The notes: a model not told the origin generated them from the letters alone. A stretch of DNA of 30,378 nucleotides from Hydrogenophaga sp. (GCA_021154985.1 JAJNQE010000170.1:1-30378), one strand, 5' to 3'; shown: positions 17,232 through 24,367, counted from the stretch's first letter. A program made the numbers and translations.

Positions 17232-17657
17232 TTAAAAAGAAAAGTCCTTGAAGACATCGGGCATGTCGGCCTTCATGGCTTCGGCTTCCTGAGCGGCGTA
17301 CACCTGCGCGTCCCACAGCTCGAAATAGGCGCCCATGCCGAGGAGCACCACATCTTTGGTGATGCCGGCACCGGCGCGCAACTCGGGCGAGACGAGCACG
17401 CGGCCGGTGCCGTCCATGTCCACATCCATGGCGTTGCCGAGAAAAATGCGCTTCCACCACTGGGCCTGCATGGGCAGCGAGGCGATGCGGTCACGGAACT
17501 GCTCCCACGCGGTGCGCGGGAAAATCATCAGGCAGCCGTGCGGGTGTTTGGTGATGGTGAGCTGGCTCGCAGCCGCGCCCAGGGCGTCGCGGTGCCGGGT
17601 GGGCACCGAGAGACGACCCTTGGCGTCGAGACTGAGAGAAGAAGCACCCTGGAACAC
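17232..17657 (-). CDS. mraZ: Transcriptional regulator MraZ
   Basis: MraZ is a ring-forming AbrB-like DNA-binding protein that controls the first promoter of the dcw cluster. The 141-residue product, read from GTG at 17657, begins FQGASSLSLDAKGR. It has the two repeated DxxxR motifs of the family, DAKGR at 11-15 and DGTGR at 82-86. I prefer this start over GTG at 17690 for two reasons. AAGGA sits nine bases upstream (17667-17671), and the longer version would start inside the third operator box. The known family also starts near FQGAS. The product is expected to bind the AAGTG boxes just upstream of its own gene, giving autoregulation. Confidence 0.94.
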   Translation of the reverse strand: MFQGASSLSLDAKGRLSVPTRHRDALGAAASQLTITKHPHGCLMIFPRTAWEQFRDRIASLPMQAQWWKRIFLGNAMDVDMDGTGRVLVSPELRAGAGITKDVVLLGMGAYFELWDAQVYAAQEAEAMKADMPDVFKDFSF

Positions 17658-17666
17658 CGTGATCAA

Positions 17667-17671
17667 TCCTT
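17667..17671 (-). promoter_or_regulatory. mraZ ribosome binding site
   Basis: AAGGA on the minus strand, nine bases before the GTG at 17657. It decides the mraZ start against the upstream GTG at 17690. Confidence 0.6.
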
Positions 17672-17677
17672 GGAAAA

Positions 17678-17712
17678 CACTTTTCACCACTTAAATGCAC
17701 TTTTTTCCACTT
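17678..17712 (-). promoter_or_regulatory. MraZ operator: four AAGTG boxes at 10-base spacing
   Basis: On the minus strand AAGTG occurs at 17712-17708, 17702-17698, 17692-17688 and 17682-17678, exactly ten bases (one helical turn) apart. This puts all boxes on one face of the DNA. Known MraZ operators are three or four direct repeats with 10-base spacing: TGGGN5 repeats in E. coli and AAAGTG-type boxes in mollicutes. The array lies just upstream of the mraZ ribosome site, so binding would block dcw transcription. Two isolated extra AAGTG copies on the same strand lie at 17772-17776 and 17826-17830. Confidence 0.85.
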
Positions 17713-17736
17713 TATCAGGAAAACCAAGGCGTGCAA
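17709..17736 (-). promoter_or_regulatory. Candidate mraZ (dcw) promoter
   Basis: TTGCAC at 17736-17731 and TAAAGT at 17714-17709 are separated by 16 bases and resemble -35 and -10 elements weakly (3/6 and 4/6 matches by eye). The -10 would overlap the first MraZ box, which fits repression. Other spacings in this A/T-rich stretch are possible, so the exact position is uncertain. Confidence 0.35.
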
Positions 17737-17905
17737 CTCGGCAGATGGAAATTTTTTCCAATGAAATCAACCACTTAGGATACATTTTGAAGCTGTTTGA
17801 GAGCCAAAAATGCATTAAAAGCAAGCACTTACAACTGGCTCTGAATGTGATGCTTCAAAACCCTGCGGCGTCTGGGGTCGTCCAGATGGGTGCTGGCTGG
17901 GAAGT

Positions 17906-17964
17906 GGGCCGACCAACGGCGAGCGTTGGTCGGCCCGGGTGTCGTGGGACCGGGCCGGGGTCCC
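17906..17964 (-). terminator. Two hairpins downstream of hslU (terminator-like)
   Basis: Bases 17906-17918 and 17924-17936 form a perfect 13-bp stem (GGGCCGACCAACG with its complement) around a five-base loop. A second, shorter stem pairs GGGACC (17946-17951) with GGTCCC (17959-17964). Both lie just after the hslU stop at 17974 in the direction of hslU transcription. No T-run follows, so they may be a Rho-type or 3'-end stabilising structure rather than a classical intrinsic terminator. Confidence 0.5.
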
Positions 17965-17973
17965 GACGGGCGC

Positions 17974-19308
17974 TCAGAGGATGTAGCGCGAGAGGTCTTC
18001 GTTGCGGCTGAGCGCGGCCAGGCGCCCGTTCACGTAGTCCGCATCGATCGTGATGGTCTGGCCTTGCAACTTGGTGGCATCGAAGCTCACCTCGTCCAGC
18101 AAATGCTCCATCACGGTCGCCAGTCGGCGCGCACCGATGTTTTCGGTGCGCTCGTTCACATCGCAGGCGATCTGCGCCAGCTGGCGAATACCTTCCGGTG
18201 AGAACGTCAGCGTCACGCCTTCGGTGGCCAGCAGCGCCTGGTACTGGCGTACCAGCGAGGCGTGGGTTTGCGTGAGGATGGCCTCGAAGTCGTCCACCGA
18301 GAGCGATTGCAGCTCCACACGGATGGGAAAACGACCCTGCAGCTCGGGAATGAGATCGCTCGGCTTGGCCAGGTGAAAGGCACCACTGGCGATGAAGAGG
18401 ATGTGGTCGGTCTTGATCACGCCGTACTTGGTGGTCACGGTCGTGCCCTCCACCAGCGGCAGCAGGTCGCGCTGCACACCCTGGCGCGAGACCTCGGCGC
18501 TGCCGGAATCGCTGCGCGAGGTGACCTTGTCGATCTCGTCGATGAAGACGATGCCGTTCTGCTCCGCGTTGTGCAGCGCGCGGGTCTTGATGTCGTCCTC
18601 GTTGACCAGCTTGCCCGCCTCTTCGTCGATCAGCAGCTTCATGGCCTCCGAGATCTTGAGCTTGCGCGTCTGGCGCTTGCCCGCACCGATCTGGCTGAAC
18701 ATGCCGCGCAGTTGCTCGGCCATGTCTTCCATGCCGGCCGGCCCCATGATCTCCATGGCCGGGCGCGTTTCCAGCAGGTCGATCTCGATCTCGCGGTCGT
18801 TCAGGTCGCCTTCGCGCAGTTTCTTGCGGAAGTTCTGCCGCGCCGTGCTCTCGGGCAACGGCACCACGTTGGCCACCGGCTCGGCGCTGCGCGCCGGCGG
18901 GATCAGGATGTCCAGGATGCGGTCTTCGGCCGCGTCTTCGGCGCGCACGCGCTGCTTGCGCATCTCCACTTCGCGCGTCTGTTTGATCGCGATCTCGGCC
19001 AGGTCGCGGATGATGCTGTCCACGTCTTTGCCCACGTAGCCGACCTCGGTGAACTTGGTGGCCTCGACCTTGATGAAGGGCGCATCGGCCAGGCGTGCCA
19101 GGCGGCGCGCGATCTCGGTCTTGCCCACGCCGGTGGGGCCGATCATGAGGATGTTCTTCGGTGTGATCTCGGGGCGCAGCTTGTCGTCCACCTGCTGGCG
19201 CCGCCAGCGGGTGCGCAGCGCGATGGCCACGGCGCGTTTGGCGCCCTTCTGGCCGATGATGAAACGGTCGAGTTCGGAAACGATCTCTTGCGGGGTCATG
19301 GATGACAT
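17974..19308 (-). CDS. hslU: HslU (ClpY), ATPase subunit of the HslVU protease
   Basis: HslU is the AAA+ unfoldase that feeds substrates to the HslV peptidase in the cytoplasm. The 444-residue product has Walker A GPTGVGKT at 57-64, the pore loop GYVG at 90-93, Walker B IVFIDEIDK, and an intermediate domain at about 110-240. It ends in the tail EDLSRYIL, which in the family inserts into HslV to activate it. The start at 19308 is one base after the hslV stop (TGA-C-ATG). Met4 (19299) would also fit, since many homologues begin MTPQEIV. Confidence 0.98.
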   Translation of the reverse strand: MSSMTPQEIVSELDRFIIGQKGAKRAVAIALRTRWRRQQVDDKLRPEITPKNILMIGPTGVGKTEIARRLARLADAPFIKVEATKFTEVGYVGKDVDSIIRDLAEIAIKQTREVEMRKQRVRAEDAAEDRILDILIPPARSAEPVANVVPLPESTARQNFRKKLREGDLNDREIEIDLLETRPAMEIMGPAGMEDMAEQLRGMFSQIGAGKRQTRKLKISEAMKLLIDEEAGKLVNEDDIKTRALHNAEQNGIVFIDEIDKVTSRSDSGSAEVSRQGVQRDLLPLVEGTTVTTKYGVIKTDHILFIASGAFHLAKPSDLIPELQGRFPIRVELQSLSVDDFEAILTQTHASLVRQYQALLATEGVTLTFSPEGIRQLAQIACDVNERTENIGARRLATVMEHLLDEVSFDATKLQGQTITIDADYVNGRLAALSRNEDLSRYIL

Positions 19309-19309
19309 G

Positions 19310-19855
19310 TCAGAGCACCTCCACCGTGTGGTTCATGTTGGTGTAGATGCACAACTCACCGGCGATACCCAGGGATTTGCGCACGATCTCTTCGGCGCTC
19401 AGATCGGTGTGGTCGAGCAGGGCCTTGGCTGCGGCCTGCGCATACGCGCCACCCGAGCCGATGGCCACGATGCCGTGCTCGGGCTCCAGCACATCGCCGT
19501 TGCCGGTGATGATCAGCGAGGCGCTGTGATCGGCTACCGCAAGCATGGCCTCCAGGCGGCGCAGCACGCGGTCGGTGCGCCAGTCCCGCGTGAGTTCGAT
19601 GGCTGCGCGCGCCAGGTGCCCCTGGTGTTTTTCCAGCTTGGCCTCAAAGCGCTCGAACAGCGTGAAAGCGTCGGCGGTGGCACCGGCAAAACCCGCCAGT
19701 ACCTTGTCGTGGTGCAGCTTGCGCACCTTGCGGGCCGTGCCCTTGATGACGATGTGGCCCAGCGTGACCTGGCCGTCGCCTCCGATGGCGACCTGAACGC
19801 CTTCAGGCGTCTGGCGGCGCACGCAGACGATCGTGGTTCCGTGAAATGATTCCAT
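19310..19855 (-). CDS. hslV: HslV (ClpQ), peptidase subunit of the HslVU protease
   Basis: HslV is the proteasome-like N-terminal threonine peptidase of the HslVU complex. The 181-residue product starts MESFHG-TTIVCVRR. Removal of the first six residues would expose Thr7 as the nucleophile. E. coli loses only Met, so a short propeptide is implied here. Further family signatures are KVLAGFAGATADAFTL, the conserved Lys of KGTARKVRKL, and IGSGGAYAQAAAKAL. The ATG at 19855 gives the expected size. The frame is open further upstream but has no homology there. It directly precedes hslU. Confidence 0.97.
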   Translation of the reverse strand: MESFHGTTIVCVRRQTPEGVQVAIGGDGQVTLGHIVIKGTARKVRKLHHDKVLAGFAGATADAFTLFERFEAKLEKHQGHLARAAIELTRDWRTDRVLRRLEAMLAVADHSASLIITGNGDVLEPEHGIVAIGSGGAYAQAAAKALLDHTDLSAEEIVRKSLGIAGELCIYTNMNHTVEVL

Positions 19856-19901
19856 GGCTTTCAGTTGGGGTTGATTCGGGGACCTGCAACCGCCCCCGGC
19901 G

Positions 19902-19920
19902 ACGTTGTTTGAAACAACGT
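19902..19920. repeat. Perfect 19-base palindrome upstream of hslV
   Basis: ACGTTGTTT-G-AAACAACGT is a perfect inverted repeat in the 85-base gap between the STAS gene and hslV. As RNA it could form a 7-bp stem with a five-base loop, and as DNA it has the shape of a dimeric repressor operator. No T-run follows on the minus strand. It may be an operator for hslVU or the end of the upstream transcript. I do not recognise the binding protein. Confidence 0.5.
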
Positions 19921-19940
19921 GTGCGACCCGCGAGTGCGGA

Positions 19941-21773
19941 TCAGTCGTTGCGGACCACGACCTTGGCGTACTCGGTGATGCCGATGACGTGGAAGAAGGC
20001 CGACACCAGGCGGTGCGCATCCACAAACTGCACCAGGCGGCGCTCGGCGTGGTGCTGTGACACCCAGTTGAGCAAGGTGCCCGCGGCCGAGAAGTCCACC
20101 CGGATCAGGTTGCGGCAGGAAATGATCAACACGTCGGCGCCCACAAGGCGGCGCTCCAGCATGTCCAGCGTGGCCTGAGGGTCGCCCCGGATCTCGCCCG
20201 AGAGCTCCACCAGGCCCAGCTGGTTGAATTCGGATGACTGGCCTTCCAGCACGGACTCGCTCGGGTACGCCGAAGGCACCGCCTCCAACACCGCTTCGCT
20301 GAGCACCGACTGGCCAACGTCGTCGGAGCGGTCGGCTGCGATGGACGTGACATGGCAGCGAGGCTTTTCCCAACCCGGCGGGGACACTTCGTAGGTGACG
20401 CAAAAATCCAGCGCGGTCAGCTCGAACTCGTCGGGCCGGTTCATCACGCGCAACACCGCCATGCGCAGCTCCCACCAGAGCTGCTCCACATCGCGGCGGC
20501 CCGAGGGCGTGAAGTTCTTGAGCAGGTCGCGGAACACGGCCGAGCCCAGGAAGCGCAGCTCCACGTCCTGGTCGCCCCACAGCGTGAAGATGCCCAGCAG
20601 GGCGCGCGCCGCCTTGAGGTCCATGGACTCCATGGGCGTCCAGTCGAGCACCCAGGGTTGTTTGGCGCGGAGCAAAACGTTCTGCAAGGTGCCCACCGCA
20701 TGGGCGTCCAGCTCGGCCTCGCTCACCCACACGGCGCGGTTGTTGCTCGCGGTGGGTGTGAAGGTCTTGCCGGTCATCGAAGACACGGTCTCCGGCATGT
20801 CGTACCACTGTGGGGCCGAGCGGCTGAAGCGGTTGACGAAGTCGACCGCGCGGCTCTCGAAGGGCGCCAGCTGGCCGGTGGCACGGTACAGGTCAAACAG
20901 GGCCAGCCAGTCGTCGATCTGGTCGACTTTCGAGCCGCCTTCACCCAACACCTCCATCAAACCTTGCTCGGCGCCCGCGTCATCGCCGTTGGCGAAGCGG
21001 ATCGCGGCTTCCTCGACGTCGGGGTCCTGAACGATCTCCTGCACATCGAGCGAATAAAAATGCGACGCGGAAAAAGCGCCACCGCTGGAATGTGAACTGC
21101 CCAGTTCGCTGGGCTGGGTGGGTGCCATCAGGCCAGTGCGGTTCGGCCCCTGGACGGCCTTGGCCGCGGCACTGGCGTTCGCCTGCTCGGTCGTGACGGG
21201 ATTGCGGGTGTTCGCGGCGCTGACGGGTGCCTTGCCGGCCACCACGGGCAGCGGTGCGGGTTCGGTCTCGTCGTACTGCGCCTGGCGCTGCCGCGCCTGC
21301 GGATCGGGCGCGCTCACCACGGGCACCTCTTCCTTGGCCTTCAGCGGAGAACCCCCCGAATTCCCGGCCGCCGCCGGATTGAGGCTGGAGCCGGTGCTCA
21401 CCAGCGAGTCCGGCCCCTTGGTCTTCCACCACTGCATCGACATCTGGGCTTCGATCTCGTCGATCTTCTTGAGCGTCTCGGCACGGTCATCCGGCTTGGA
21501 AGGCAGGCTGCTCTGGAAGAACGAAGGTCGCATGCCCGGACCTTCGGGACTCGATCCCTCCCGGCTGCGGATTTTGCGCAGCATGTCGAACTCGCGCTTG
21601 CGCACGAAGTCGTTGCGCCGCTTGCGCTCGATCATCTCCTTCAGCGCGGCCTTGCTGTACTCGCTCTCGCGGTCGGCCTGGCGCGTGTCCAGATCGGCCC
21701 AGCTCGTGGTCGGATGGCGCACGAACTTGACCACCTTCGATAGGAAGCCGCCGTTGGAATCGTCCTTGGACAT
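19941..21773 (-). CDS. Uncharacterised protein with one clear and one probable STAS domain
   Basis: The 610-residue product has no signal peptide or membrane span. It has a charged, helical N-terminus (about 36-70) and a low-complexity Pro/Ala/Ser linker (about 120-235). A helical, TPR-like region follows at about 238-325 (FANGDDAGAEQGLMEVLGEG...WLALFDLYRATGQ), reminiscent of FimV-type repeats. A probable STAS-like fold spans about 346-460 (WVLDWTPMESMDLKAARALLGIF). A clearer C-terminal STAS domain spans about 505-610 (GADVLIISCRNLIRVDFSAAGTLLNWV...RLVQFVDAHRLVSAFFHVIGI). STAS domains bind partners or nucleotides in anti-anti-sigma and MlaB-type proteins. The exact function is unknown to me. 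The ATG at 21773 is the first after the dksA stop. It lies between dksA and hslVU, possibly as one unit. Confidence 0.8.
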   Translation of the reverse strand: MSKDDSNGGFLSKVVKFVRHPTTSWADLDTRQADRESEYSKAALKEMIERKRRNDFVRKREFDMLRKIRSREGSSPEGPGMRPSFFQSSLPSKPDDRAETLKKIDEIEAQMSMQWWKTKGPDSLVSTGSSLNPAAAGNSGGSPLKAKEEVPVVSAPDPQARQRQAQYDETEPAPLPVVAGKAPVSAANTRNPVTTEQANASAAAKAVQGPNRTGLMAPTQPSELGSSHSSGGAFSASHFYSLDVQEIVQDPDVEEAAIRFANGDDAGAEQGLMEVLGEGGSKVDQIDDWLALFDLYRATGQLAPFESRAVDFVNRFSRSAPQWYDMPETVSSMTGKTFTPTASNNRAVWVSEAELDAHAVGTLQNVLLRAKQPWVLDWTPMESMDLKAARALLGIFTLWGDQDVELRFLGSAVFRDLLKNFTPSGRRDVEQLWWELRMAVLRVMNRPDEFELTALDFCVTYEVSPPGWEKPRCHVTSIAADRSDDVGQSVLSEAVLEAVPSAYPSESVLEGQSSEFNQLGLVELSGEIRGDPQATLDMLERRLVGADVLIISCRNLIRVDFSAAGTLLNWVSQHHAERRLVQFVDAHRLVSAFFHVIGITEYAKVVVRND

Positions 21774-21819
21774 GGATCGGGTGCCGGGAGTGGTCGGGAT
21801 CGTGACGGGTGGGAGAAGC

Positions 21820-23022
21820 TCAGTCCCCGAACATCTTCTGCTTGAGCTCACGCCGCTGCTGGGCTTCCAGCGACAGGCTGGCGGTGGGGCGGGCCATCAG
21901 CCGGCCCACACCAATGGGCTCACCGGTTTCTTCGCAGTAACCGTAGTCGCCTGAATCGATGCGGGCAATCGCCTGTTCGATCTTTTTGAGCAGCTTGCGC
22001 TCGCGGTCGCGGGTGCGCAATTCCAGGGCGTGTTCTTCTTCAATCGTGGCGCGATCGGCCGGATCAGGCACCACCACGGTGTCTTCACGCAGGTGTTCGG
22101 TGGTTTCGCCGGCGTTGGCCAGCATGTCGGCCTTGAGCAGCGAAAGCTTGCGGCGGAAGTAGGCCAGCTGCAGGTCGCTCATGTATTCGCTGTCGGGCAT
22201 GGCCTGCACGTCCTGATCGGTCAACTGATCGGCGGGCAGGGTCTTCCAGTTGTTGGCCCGCTTGGGGTCTTTCTGGATCGAGGAGGGGACGGGAGGAGTC
22301 ATGACGGCACGTTCGTTCGTGTGGGAAAAAGTCGCTTTGGCAGCGTCGGGTGCGTGGGTGGGCACCACCGCAGCCTGGGTCATCTGCTCCATCATGACTT
22401 TTTTGGCCGCGCGCTTGCCCAAGGGACGGGGCGTGGGCTCGACCACCACAGGGGCTGGAGCCGGCGCCCGCTTGGCGCTGGCAACTTTGGAGACGGGGGC
22501 GGCGGTGGCCGCCCGGGGAGCAGAAGGGGTCACGGTGGGAACAGCCGCCTTGGCGGCGGGCTGTGCCTTGGATTTGGCGGAATTCGCCGGTGTGGGCTTG
22601 ACCGCGGGTGTGCGGGAAGGCGTGGGCTTGGCCGGTGCAGCGGCCTTCTTGGCTGCGGCAGCGGATTTGCTCGCAACAGCGGGCTTGGCCACTGGCTTGG
22701 AAGCAGTTTTGGAAGTCTGTGCGCTTGCTTTCGATTGGACAGAGCCTTTGGCCGCGGCTTTGGCCACGGGCTTGGGCGCTTTGGGAACGACCTTGGTGAC
22801 CGCTTTGACCACGGGCTTTGCAGCCGACTTGGCCGGGGCTTTCGCTGCGGGCTTGGCCGCCGCCTTGGGCACCGGCTTCACCGCAGCTTTGGCAGCCGGC
22901 TTGGCGGCGCTCTTGGCCACGGGCTTGCGCGCAGCAGGCACCGCCGCCATGGCCGCCGACGTGCGCCCTTTGGCGCTTGCGGACTTGGCTGGTTTCGCTG
23001 ACTTGGTAGCCGGGGCTTTCAC
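21820..23022 (-). CDS. dksA: DksA-type RNA polymerase-binding factor with a long H1-like N-terminal tail
   Basis: DksA binds the secondary channel of RNA polymerase and, with ppGpp, retunes transcription in the stringent response. The C-terminal ~145 residues of this 400-residue product match DksA. The coiled-coil tip is PDPADRATIEEE, with the two Asp and the Ala known to matter in E. coli all kept, followed by ELRTRDRERKLLKKIE. The finger segment YGYCEETGEPIG...ARPTASLSLEAQ keeps only one of the four zinc cysteines. Residues 1-200 are Lys/Ala/Pro repeats (AAKPAAKA type) like histone H1 or AlgP tails. GTG at 23022 is chosen because AGGAG lies seven bases upstream. ATG at 23103 is possible but lacks a ribosome site. 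An internal ATG at 22302 would give a normal 160-residue DksA. Confidence 0.9.
   Translation of the reverse strand: MKAPATKSAKPAKSASAKGRTSAAMAAVPAARKPVAKSAAKPAAKAAVKPVPKAAAKPAAKAPAKSAAKPVVKAVTKVVPKAPKPVAKAAAKGSVQSKASAQTSKTASKPVAKPAVASKSAAAAKKAAAPAKPTPSRTPAVKPTPANSAKSKAQPAAKAAVPTVTPSAPRAATAAPVSKVASAKRAPAPAPVVVEPTPRPLGKRAAKKVMMEQMTQAAVVPTHAPDAAKATFSHTNERAVMTPPVPSSIQKDPKRANNWKTLPADQLTDQDVQAMPDSEYMSDLQLAYFRRKLSLLKADMLANAGETTEHLREDTVVVPDPADRATIEEEHALELRTRDRERKLLKKIEQAIARIDSGDYGYCEETGEPIGVGRLMARPTASLSLEAQQRRELKQKMFGD
22423..23022 (-). repeat. Low-complexity Lys/Ala/Pro coding repeat (dksA tail)
   Basis: This part of dksA encodes about 200 residues made almost only of Ala, Lys, Pro, Ser, Thr and Val in short degenerate units such as AAKPA, KPVAK and PAKSA. 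At DNA level it is a run of near-repeats of GGCTTGGC/GGCTTTGGC-type words on the plus strand. Such arrays change length easily by slippage, so the tail length may differ between strains. Confidence 0.75.
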
Positions 23023-23296
23023 AACGGGTCTCCTCTCAGTGCCTGACGGTGCTTGATCCGGGTCCGGTGTGCGGGGTTGGGCCGCATCAACCTGTGTCGG
23101 CATGGCCGACGGTTGAAAGGTTATACCCCCACCTGAACCGGGACTCTGCCGTTGGCGAGCACCTGCACTGGAAGACCGCCGGGCCACCGGCATGGGGCGC
23201 GATTGTAACGAGGTGGCGGCAACGCTCCCGGAATCCGGTCGCGAGGGGAAACCCAGGCGTTGGAGAAGCGAGACAAACAGCACGGCGGCGCGGCGT
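23023..23296 (-). promoter_or_regulatory. dksA upstream region
   Basis: This 274-base gap between the cobW-type gene and dksA holds a good ribosome site (AGGAG, 23030-23034) and a near-consensus -10-like element TATAAC at 23125-23120. I could not find a matching -35 at 17 bases. Transcription from here would give a leader of about 90 bases before the GTG at 23022. No gene or clear terminator is visible in the rest. Confidence 0.4.
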
Positions 23297-24367
23297 TCAG
23301 ACCAGGCTCTGGTCCAGGCCCTGCACCAGGATGTCGCGCGGCAGATCGATGCCGATGAACACCATCTTGCTGACACGCTGCTCGCCTTCGGCCCACAACG
23401 GGCCCAGATCGCTGCCCATGAGCTGGTGCACGCCCTGGAAGATCACCTTGCGGTCGGTGCCTTCCATGTTGAGCACGCCCTTGTAGCGCAGCATGCGCGG
23501 GCCGTACACCTGCACGATGGCGCCCAGGAAGTCTTCGAGTTTGGCGGGGTTGAACGGGCGGGTTGCGCGGTAGACGAAGCTCTTGACGTCATCGTCGTGG
23601 TGATGGTGGTGAGCATGGCCTTCATGACCATGATCATGTTGGTGCGAGGGGTGGTCGCAATGCTCGCCGTGCTCGTGGTCATGGTGGTCGTGGCCATGAT
23701 CGTGGTCATCGGCCTTCAAGAAATCCGGGTCGATGTCGAGCTTGGCGTTCAGGTTGAAGCCCCGCAGATCGAACACCTCCTTGAGCGCCACCTCGCCGAA
23801 GTGGGTGGCCCGCATCGGCGCGCGCGGGTTCATGTGCTTGAGGCGGTGGGTCAGCGCGCCCAGGTCTTCGGCGCTCACCAGGTCCGACTTGCTGATGAAA
23901 ATCTGGTCGGCAAAGCCCACCTGACGGCGCGCTTCCTGGCGCGTGTTGAGCTGCTCGGCAGCGTGCTTGGCGTCCACCAGCGTGAGGATGGAATCCAGCA
24001 GGTACTGCTCGGCCACCTCGTCGTCCATGAAGAAGGTTTGCGCGACCGGGCCGGGGTCGGCGAGGCCGGTGGTTTCGATCACCACGCGGTCGAAGTCGAG
24101 TTCGCCCTTGCGCTTCTTTTCGGCCAGGTCGCGCAGCGTGGCGCGCAGGTCGTCGCGAATGCTGCAGCAGATGCAGCCGTTGCTCATCTGGATGATGTTT
24201 TCGGTGGTGTCGGCCACCAGGATTTCGTTGTCGATATTCTCTTCGCCGAACTCGTTTTCGATCACCGCGATCTTCTGCCCATGCGCCTCGGTGAGCACGC
24301 GTTTGAGCAGCGTGGTTTTGCCCGAGCCGAGGAAACCGGTGAGGATGGTGGCGGGGATGAGGGACAT
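23297..24367 (-). CDS. CobW/COG0523-family metal-trafficking GTPase
   Basis: COG0523 proteins are G3E GTPases thought to deliver or buffer metals, often zinc. The 356-residue product has the P-loop GFLGSGKT at 11-18, the family metal motif CICC at 65-68, IETTGLADP, and the base-recognition motif SKSD at 159-162. A strongly histidine-rich stretch at about 222-257 ends HAHHHHHDDD. The C-terminal CobW_C domain follows (RATRPFNPAKLEDFLG...GVHQLMG). The ATG at 24367 gives a family-like start MSLIPATILTGFLGSG. The exact substrate (zinc, cobalt or another) cannot be told from sequence. It sits upstream of dksA in the same direction. I saw no clear Zur-type operator in the 91 bases before it. Confidence 0.93.
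   Translation of the reverse strand: MSLIPATILTGFLGSGKTTLLKRVLTEAHGQKIAVIENEFGEENIDNEILVADTTENIIQMSNGCICCSIRDDLRATLRDLAEKKRKGELDFDRVVIETTGLADPGPVAQTFFMDDEVAEQYLLDSILTLVDAKHAAEQLNTRQEARRQVGFADQIFISKSDLVSAEDLGALTHRLKHMNPRAPMRATHFGEVALKEVFDLRGFNLNAKLDIDPDFLKADDHDHGHDHHDHEHGEHCDHPSHQHDHGHEGHAHHHHHDDDVKSFVYRATRPFNPAKLEDFLGAIVQVYGPRMLRYKGVLNMEGTDRKVIFQGVHQLMGSDLGPLWAEGEQRVSKMVFIGIDLPRDILVQGLDQSLV

Larger units (their letters stand above)
17658..17973. other. hslU-mraZ intergenic region
   Basis: This 316-base stretch has no gene that I can support. Its left part (about 17690-17870) is clearly more A/T-rich than the rest of the window and holds the mraZ ribosome site, the MraZ boxes and presumably the main dcw promoter. 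Its right part (about 17900-17973) is GC-rich and holds two strong hairpins after the hslU stop. It therefore looks like a transcription boundary between the hslVU unit and the dcw cluster. Confidence 0.6.

Noticed and set aside
17701..17706. T-run as an intrinsic terminator
   Set aside because: On the transcribed minus strand it is an A-run that belongs to the spacer of the MraZ boxes, with no preceding stem.
19856..19940. Sigma-32 heat-shock promoter or CIRCE element before hslV
   Set aside because: No CTTGAAA/CCCCATnT pair at correct spacing, and the palindrome does not match CIRCE (TTAGCACTC-N9-GAGTGCTAA).
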